NCBI RefSeq assembly: GCF_011044495.1
Contig: NZ_CP049143.1
Location: 7,378,001 to 7,442,000 of the forward strand
DNA length: 64,000 bases
Direction of reading: 5' to 3'
From: Roseimicrobium sp. ORNL1
GTDB taxonomy: Bacteria; Verrucomicrobiota; Verrucomicrobiia; Verrucomicrobiales; Verrucomicrobiaceae
Part shown: one piece after another, positions 59,121 through 64,000 of the stretch
Layout: the number at the start of each line of letters is the position of its first letter
Numbering within the stretch: position 1 is the stretch's first letter
Notes under the pieces: model-generated
Seen by the model: only the letters and a program-made list of their open reading frames with translations
Databases searched by the model: none
Told to the model about the DNA's origin: nothing
Program-made: the position numbers and the translations under genes

Positions 59121-59363
59121 TCAAAACGACCTGCCGATGGCGAAATCCACCCATCCCGCCGGAGCATAGAAGTAATCAAGAGCTGACATCAGCCAACTGT
59201 TTGGTGGCACGATCTCCAGAAAGGCAACAAAGCAATACACCGGATACGAAAGCAGGTACAAGACGACTGCGAGAAGCGACCACCACACCCATGCATAGCT
59301 TGCGCCACTCTGGTCCATGAGGATCCGACGTACCAACGTGTTCGGAGTCAAATCACTCCTCAC
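59121..59363 (-). CDS. Small membrane protein, translationally coupled to lipoprotein
   Basis: An 80-residue frame that starts with GTG overlapping the stop codon of the lipoprotein gene (GTGA). It has one strong hydrophobic segment, VWWSLLAVVLYLLSYPVYCF, and a second weaker one. If Met16 (59318) is the start, it is 65 residues. No family recognised. Support comes from the overlap and the membrane segment only. Confidence 0.5.
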   Translation of the reverse strand: MRSDLTPNTLVRRILMDQSGASYAWVWWSLLAVVLYLLSYPVYCFVAFLEIVPPNSWLMSALDYFYAPAGWVDFAIGRSF

Positions 59364-59863
59364 GGATAATCCTGCTTCTCAAACCGCAGGAGCTGCGTGC
59401 CATTGAAGCGCTCGTTCGGCTTGAAGAGCCAGCCGGGGGAGCTGCTGATGAGTTCCCAGTTGGTGATCTTGAACTCGGGCAGGAAGAGGTCGCTGTTCGG
59501 GTCGTAGATGGTGCGGCCGGTGAAGCCACCCCAGATCTTGTACTCGTGGTTGTGGTCGAAGCCGTGGGCATTCCCCCCATCCGTCGGGATTTCCTGGAGG
59601 CGGTCGGGGGCATTGCGCACGGTCTCATTCATCATCACGAGACGAGCGTCATCCCAGGACTGGCCAGGGCGGCGCAGGTAACCCCAAAACTGGGTTCTCG
59701 GAATGCAGAAGCGGCGGCCGATGAACCAGTCCCCCTGCGGTTCGCTCGCGATCTGGGCGCGGCGGGCGGCTATCTTCTGCTCGATCATCGGATCGGTGGC
59801 GCAGGCGGAGAGCAGCAGGGAGAGGGCCAGGAGGAACAGGGGGGCGAGGCGAAAGCGGCGCAT
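59360..59863 (-). CDS. Lipoprotein of unknown function
   Basis: This is a 167-residue lipoprotein with lipobox LLSAC after a long hydrophobic run. The mature domain holds the segments GDWFIGRRFCIPRTQFWGYL, RPGQSWDDARLVMMNE, and IYDPNSDLFLPEFKITNWEL. It looks like a compact alpha/beta or beta domain. Start ATG 59863 is chosen for the signal peptide. No named family. Downstream of the rpmA terminator on the same strand, so probably a separate transcript. Confidence 0.75.
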   Translation of the reverse strand: MRRFRLAPLFLLALSLLLSACATDPMIEQKIAARRAQIASEPQGDWFIGRRFCIPRTQFWGYLRRPGQSWDDARLVMMNETVRNAPDRLQEIPTDGGNAHGFDHNHEYKIWGGFTGRTIYDPNSDLFLPEFKITNWELISSSPGWLFKPNERFNGTQLLRFEKQDYP

Positions 59864-59921
59864 GAGAGGGAAAGTGATGTGGATGAAAGCTGAAACGCAG
59901 CCGGACACAACGGACAAAATA

Positions 59922-59956
59922 AAAATCCCCGCGGCACGTGGTGCGGCGGGGATTTT
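59922..59956 (-). terminator. Terminator after rpmA
   Basis: AAAATCCCCGC pairs with GCGGGGATTTT, 13-base loop; on the minus strand it is followed by TTTTTATTTT. Lies 23 bases after the rpmA stop. Confidence 0.88.
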
Positions 59957-59978
59957 CAAAAAGCTTTTGGGGCTGGGC

Positions 59979-60242
59979 TTAGGCGCTCACGACGACTTCA
60001 GCTTCGTCCACATTGATGCGGCGGCCTTCCTGATCGAAGCGCACGCGACCATCGACGAGGGCGAAGATGGTGTGGTCCTTGCCAATGCCGACGTTCTTGC
60101 CGGGGTGCCACTTGGTGCCACGCTGACGGGCGATGATGTTGCCGGCGATCACGACTTCGTTGCCGAACTTCTTGATGCCAAGACGCTTGCTGCGGCTGTC
60201 GCGTCCGTTCTTAACACTGCCTTGACCTTTCTTGTGGGCCAT
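59979..60242 (-). CDS. rpmA: 50S ribosomal protein L27
   Basis: This is an 87-residue ribosomal protein near the peptidyl transferase centre. The sequence has the L27 body [20 protein letters not shown] and [20 protein letters not shown]. The N-terminus is MAHKKGQGS, without the extra cleavable peptide found in Firmicutes. Lies 27 bases after rplU, the usual order. Confidence 0.98.
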   Translation of the reverse strand: MAHKKGQGSVKNGRDSRSKRLGIKKFGNEVVIAGNIIARQRGTKWHPGKNVGIGKDHTIFALVDGRVRFDQEGRRINVDEAEVVVSA

Positions 60243-60269
60243 CTGGGTATCCTCCTGGGGGTAAGTGAG

Positions 60270-60584
60270 TTAGGCGTTGATGCTGGTGATTTCGACCTTC
60301 GTCAGGTTCTGACGATGACCCTTCTTCCGGTGGTAGCCCTTACGGCGACGGAACTTGAAGGCGGTGACCTTCTCACCCTTGAACTGGGAGACGACCTTGG
60401 CTGCAACGCTCGCGCCGGAAAGGAAGGGAGCGCCGAAACGGAGGCCTGAGCCCTCGCCTGCTGCCAGCACTTCGCCGAACGTGATAGTGTCGCCTGCAGC
60501 GCCATCAAGCAATTCGACGTCGAGCTTGTCGCCCACGGAGACGCGGTACTGCTTGCCGCCTGTTTTGATGACTGCGTATGCCAT
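60270..60584 (-). CDS. rplU: 50S ribosomal protein L21
   Basis: This is a 104-residue protein that binds 23S rRNA. Clear L21 start MAYAVIKTGGKQYRVSVGDK and end KFRRRKGYHRKKGHRQNLTK. First gene of rplU-rpmA. The 103-base upstream region has the likely promoter, with no clear consensus. The usual third gene (obg/cgtA) is not here. Confidence 0.97.
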   Translation of the reverse strand: MAYAVIKTGGKQYRVSVGDKLDVELLDGAAGDTITFGEVLAAGEGSGLRFGAPFLSGASVAAKVVSQFKGEKVTAFKFRRRKGYHRKKGHRQNLTKVEITSINA

Positions 60585-60687
60585 AAGCCTGTGAAAATCT
60601 TTGGGGTGTTCCCACACGCACTGGCGCGAGGGGCGGGGAGATTTGCACAGGACTTGAGCGGGGGCAAGAATTTTTTGAAAAAGTCCG

Positions 60688-63414
60688 TCATGAAGTTCGC
60701 CCCGCGGTCCCCGACGCGGGGGCGGGAGTGGCCACAATAATGAAGCCTTCAGCGTCCATCAAGAGCCCAGGAAGGCGCACCTCGGCAGAACTCCCGGTCG
60801 CTAGTTTGTTGAATATCAACGTGTCTGCATCTTGCCGCACCGCCAGGGCCGGAAGCACATGGCCAAACGTCCCAGGCAGCAGCCCACGTTGAAGGTCCTC
60901 TTCCCCGGGCGGCATTTTCGGATTCGGAACGCTCAAAGTAAGTAGCGCGCCGGTGGTCGCATCATAGAGCGCCGGGGCGGGAACAGCCAGATCAGGGGCA
61001 GGAGAGCCGGTGTTTTGTGGCGGATTGGGAAGCCCGCGCTCCCTGGCCGCGCCGACCTCGATCACCTCCAGGGCAAAATCCCACACGCCCGCCTTCACCG
61101 AAGCCAGCAACGCCGGGTCACCCACGGCCACCACACGGCGTCCGGCGGATTTCTGCTTCTCCGCTTCCGTCACCTCCTTGGTGAACGCCAGCCGGCGGAG
61201 CTTGGGAATGGCCGCCAGGAAGGTAGCTGCCAGAGGATGCCCTTCCTTGAGAAGCACGAGCAACAAATCGCCCTCATGCAGCAGGCTGGTATCGAAAATG
61301 CGCGAGGCATTTGCCCATGCCTGCCTGGCTTCTTCTGTAGGAACGGTGTTGCCCCCGGGCAGGGTGAGCGTGGGCACATCCTGCACACGATGGCGGCCAA
61401 AGAAGGCCTCCGCGCTCAGGGCCATCAGCGCCTCACGCACTTTCTCCACGGTCGCGACCTTGGCATCCATGGGCTCACCGAACCACACGTTCACACGATA
61501 CGGCAGCGCCCTGGGTACCTTCTTGAAGAAGCGTCCGCCTTCAAAGCTGAAGATGCTGCCCCACAATCCATCCTGATACACCGGCAGCACGCGCACATTG
61601 TCGCCCGCCATCCGGGCCATGAGTTGATAACCTTTGTGCACTTCGTTGAGGAAACCGGTGCGGGACAGCTGTCCCTCCGGGAAGAGCGCCACGGCCTTCT
61701 CTTCCTTCAGCGCCTCCGCCACGGTGCGGATCGCTTCCTTCGCCTTCGTCGGGGAGATGGGCACGGTGCCGAAGAGCTTCAGGAACCACTGCATCCACTT
61801 GATCTTGTACAGCGAGTCCAGCATCACGAAGCTCACCATGCGCTCCGAACTCAGGCCAAGCATGATGGCATCGGCATAGCTCACGTGATTCGGCAGCACG
61901 AGCAGCGGCCCTTCCTTCGGCATGCGTTCCTCATGATGCGTGCGGAGGCGGTAGAAGGTGCGCACGATCCCATTCACCACGATGATCAACAGATTGCGCG
62001 GCAGCAGGCGCGTGATGAAGACCGCGGCGCCGAGGGTGAGAGGCGCCATGACGAGAAGCTGCGCCCAAGCCGGCACCTTGAAGAGCAACATGCCCTTCAC
62101 GAGAACGATATTCGCCACGATGCCGCCGATGCAGTCCATGAGGTTCATGGCGGAAAGGATGCGGCCACGTTCCTCCGGCTTGCAGCGATCCTGCACAAAC
62201 GCATAGAGCGGGGTCATGAAGGCGCCACCCGCCATGCCCACACCGACCAGCGCCATGTAGATGAAGGGATGCACCGGCTGGAGACCACTCCAGAGCAGCG
62301 AGGCCGCCAGGAAATAACCCGAGAGCGGCACCAGGCCCAGCTCTATCTTTCTCCGGCACACATACCCCGCCAGCACACTTCCCAGCATGATGCCGATGCC
62401 GAGTGAGGCGGGCATCATCGAGAGCTCACGCGACACTGCAGCGGCATCTGACGGGTGGAGTTCATTGGCCAGGGTCACCAGGATGCTGCCGACCGCATTC
62501 GACATGAACCAGAAGTACGTGACCCCGAGTGCGGCAAGCTTGATGGACCGCTGGGCGAAGAGCAGCTTGAGGTGCGCCACGTGCTCCGTCCAGATGCCCT
62601 TGTGAAACTTGAGCGCCTCATGTGAAGGCGTCTTTTTGATCAAAAGCGAGCCCACGATCTGCAGGCCTGCAACGCCGGTGACGATCCACAGGAGCACCGT
62701 CACGGCATGCCAGGAGACGTCATGGAGCTGCTGCACCGCGGCAGCATGGAAGGAATGCCAGAGAGCCGCGGTGGACGGATGCGTATTGGCCAGCGGCTGC
62801 ATCTGGTCCGCGAACTTCATCAAATCGGTCGCCGGCTGGATCTTCGCAGCGAACCAGAATCCCGCGAGCCCCATCCCGGCGAGGATGCCCACGAAGTTCG
62901 TCATTTGCAGCGTGCCGCTCGCCGAGCCCATGCGGCGGGAGCCCACGAGTTCCTTCACAATGCCATACTTCGCCGGGCTGAAGAAGGCGGCCTGAGTGGC
63001 CAGCAGGAAGAAACAACCCAGGCTGAGCCACAGGGTCCACTGCGTGTCATGCAGGCCATGCACCACGAGGAACAGGATGAAGATGGCCACCTGCACCACC
63101 TGCATCCAGAACATGACCTTCGTCTTGGAAAACCGGTCACTCAGCCAGCCCGTCACCGGCGCAAAGAGCACATACGGCACGGAGAAGATGGCGCCGAGAT
63201 ATACCTGCATGGAGCCGCCAAGGTCCGTTCCTTTCGCCACCACACCAGCGAAGGCCACCAGCAGGATTTTTACGAAATTGTCATTGAAGGCATTCAGCGC
63301 CTGCACCGCGATCATGGCCCAGAAGGACCGCCGGTTCTCGGCCGGCAGGTGGACGGCATTGTCCAGCTCTGGAGTGGCCGTGGTGTCAGAGGTGGGGGCG
63401 GGGGCTTCAGACAT
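60688..63414 (-). CDS. MFS transporter fused to PlsC-like acyltransferase
   Basis: This is a 908-residue membrane protein. Residues ~30-445 are an MFS transporter resembling LplT: VQALNAFNDNFVKILLVAFA, the RFSKTKVMFW loop, and about 12 helices. Residues ~475-690 are a PlsC-type acyltransferase with the catalytic His510-Asp515 (NHVSYAD, an HX4D motif) and FPEGQLSRTG. In Aas/LplT systems these regenerate phospholipids from lysophospholipids. Here the acyl-ACP synthetase is missing. The last ~215 residues (from about 690) have no clear domain and include LLVLLKEGHPLAATFLAAIP and AVGDPALLASVKAGVWDFAL; they look like a degenerate AMP-ligase or regulatory part. Lies 103 bases upstream of rplU. Confidence 0.88.
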   Translation of the reverse strand: MSEAPAPTSDTTATPELDNAVHLPAENRRSFWAMIAVQALNAFNDNFVKILLVAFAGVVAKGTDLGGSMQVYLGAIFSVPYVLFAPVTGWLSDRFSKTKVMFWMQVVQVAIFILFLVVHGLHDTQWTLWLSLGCFFLLATQAAFFSPAKYGIVKELVGSRRMGSASGTLQMTNFVGILAGMGLAGFWFAAKIQPATDLMKFADQMQPLANTHPSTAALWHSFHAAAVQQLHDVSWHAVTVLLWIVTGVAGLQIVGSLLIKKTPSHEALKFHKGIWTEHVAHLKLLFAQRSIKLAALGVTYFWFMSNAVGSILVTLANELHPSDAAAVSRELSMMPASLGIGIMLGSVLAGYVCRRKIELGLVPLSGYFLAASLLWSGLQPVHPFIYMALVGVGMAGGAFMTPLYAFVQDRCKPEERGRILSAMNLMDCIGGIVANIVLVKGMLLFKVPAWAQLLVMAPLTLGAAVFITRLLPRNLLIIVVNGIVRTFYRLRTHHEERMPKEGPLLVLPNHVSYADAIMLGLSSERMVSFVMLDSLYKIKWMQWFLKLFGTVPISPTKAKEAIRTVAEALKEEKAVALFPEGQLSRTGFLNEVHKGYQLMARMAGDNVRVLPVYQDGLWGSIFSFEGGRFFKKVPRALPYRVNVWFGEPMDAKVATVEKVREALMALSAEAFFGRHRVQDVPTLTLPGGNTVPTEEARQAWANASRIFDTSLLHEGDLLLVLLKEGHPLAATFLAAIPKLRRLAFTKEVTEAEKQKSAGRRVVAVGDPALLASVKAGVWDFALEVIEVGAARERGLPNPPQNTGSPAPDLAVPAPALYDATTGALLTLSVPNPKMPPGEEDLQRGLLPGTFGHVLPALAVRQDADTLIFNKLATGSSAEVRLPGLLMDAEGFIIVATPAPASGTAGRTS

Positions 63415-63539
63415 GCTGCGGCCCGCACCTAGGCACAGGTTTCCTTTTCAGAAAGGGAAATCCGGGCAGAGGGGTGCGTGCAGGGGATTGAAAAAATCGA
63501 TGGCTCGACAAGTTTTCGGTATTCCGATAAAGTTTCTCC

Positions 63540-64000
63540 ATGCACGGCGCACTTGCTCTTGATCGCGGTGTCAAAAGGCCCTGGCAGGCACCCTTGGCCA
63601 TCGACTCGCTGCTGCACTACAGCATGCTCGGAAGCTGCTTCGCCTGTCTCCTCGCCAGCCTTGTCGGCTTTTCATCGGTTTGGCTGGATGAGGAGGACCT
63701 GCTCATCAGCAAGCCCAAGTTTCCATTCGTCCGAACCAGTGAGGCGGAGACGACATCCGCGCTCGCCTCTCCCGCAAGAGGCGTCATTCAACTGCAGGAA
63801 GACTACAGTGTGATGCTCGACGGAAGGACCGTGGGAACACCGGTCGATGCGAAGCTGCAGCAGCTCACGTCTGCCATCTGGATCCGCAAGAAAGAGTCCT
63901 CTGCCGAGACACCGCTCGTCATTTTCGTCCCCTCACAAGTCAAGTATGTACGCGTCGTCCAAGTGCTCAATGCCCTCGATCGTGCCGACACGCGTGACTA
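63540..64000 (+). CDS. ExbD/TolR-like protein, 3' end outside window
   Basis: An uninterrupted frame from ATG 63540 to the window edge, 153 residues so far. It has a short cytoplasmic head, one membrane helix (SMLGSCFACLLASLVGFSSV), then a soluble domain that ends in ETPLVIFVPSQVKYVRVVQV with LNALDRA, the pattern of ExbD/TolR periplasmic domains. It lacks the membrane Asp seen in the exbD at the left edge, so it may be a degenerate or specialised member. Divergent from the MFS-acyltransferase gene. An ExbB partner would have to lie outside the window. Confidence 0.6.
   Translation, partial: MHGALALDRGVKRPWQAPLAIDSLLHYSMLGSCFACLLASLVGFSSVWLDEEDLLISKPKFPFVRTSEAETTSALASPARGVIQLQEDYSVMLDGRTVGTPVDAKLQQLTSAIWIRKKESSAETPLVIFVPSQVKYVRVVQVLNALDRADTRD

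Noticed and set aside
61015-62406. 463-codon plus-strand frame inside the MFS-acyltransferase gene
   Set aside because: His/Arg/Gln-rich antisense frame without motifs; the minus strand is well supported.

Overview
The window looks like chromosomal DNA of a free-living member of the Verrucomicrobiota, probably of the Verrucomicrobium/Roseimicrobium/Prosthecobacter type. This is inferred from several things: GC-rich coding with strong third-position G/C, Tat-exported Gfo/Idh/MocA oxidoreductases, a secreted SLA1-homology (SHD1)-like protein, many small lipoproteins, a wax-synthase/DUF2071/DoxX gene cluster, and several families of paired palindromic repeats between genes. No rRNA, CRISPR array, prophage, integrase or transposase was seen. 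There is one tRNA, tRNA-Thr(TGT).

Layout. 0-2.3 kb: TonB/ExbB/ExbD energy-transduction operon on the minus strand, cut by the left window edge. 2.4-7.2 kb: sugar epimerase and glycosyltransferase pair, OGG1-type glycosylase, truncated haemoglobin and an OppA-type lipoprotein. 7.2-8.2 kb: a gene-free nest of stacked inverted repeats. 8.2-18.4 kb: STAS protein, lipoprotein, a single-chain exonuclease + ATP-dependent DNA ligase, alanine racemase, MATE transporter, a toxin-antitoxin pair and an Lhr-type helicase. The exonuclease-ligase and helicase look like a dispersed ligase-associated DNA repair set. 18.5-24.3 kb: hydrolase, TPR protein and an 806-residue protein of unknown function directly behind tRNA-Thr.

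24.4-29.7 kb holds a compact plus-strand cluster: GbsR/MarR-like regulator, MBOAT/wax-synthase-like acyltransferase, two related small membrane proteins, a TIGR01777-type epimerase, a DUF2071 protein, a DoxX-like protein and a small membrane protein. This is my best candidate for an undescribed system, possibly a regulated envelope-lipid or acyl-modification pathway. 29.9-35.3 kb: HAMP adenylate cyclase, membrane and secreted proteins, and the first Gfo/Idh/MocA enzyme. 35.4-39.6 kb: leuC and nadB embedded in repeats. 39.6-46.2 kb: a thioredoxin-fold lipoprotein without cysteines, a 1016-residue membrane-anchored DyP peroxidase coupled to a GST/glutaredoxin-like protein, and avtA. 46.3-64 kb: LRR-like secreted protein, Cys-rich lipoproteins, L,D-transpeptidase, asd, polyprenyl synthase, SHD1 protein, mazG, the second Gfo/Idh/MocA enzyme, trxB, CPCC protein, ribE, DedA-like protein, rpmA-rplU, an MFS-acyltransferase fusion, and an ExbD-like gene cut by the right edge.

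The strongest non-coding signal is the repeats. At least four families of short palindromes occur as inverted pairs. One ~170-bp element has two copies in the same orientation (35.4 and 48.5 kb). One ~300-bp element has two copies in opposite orientation (37.5 and 55.8 kb). They resemble REPINs or MITEs, and no transposase lies in the window.
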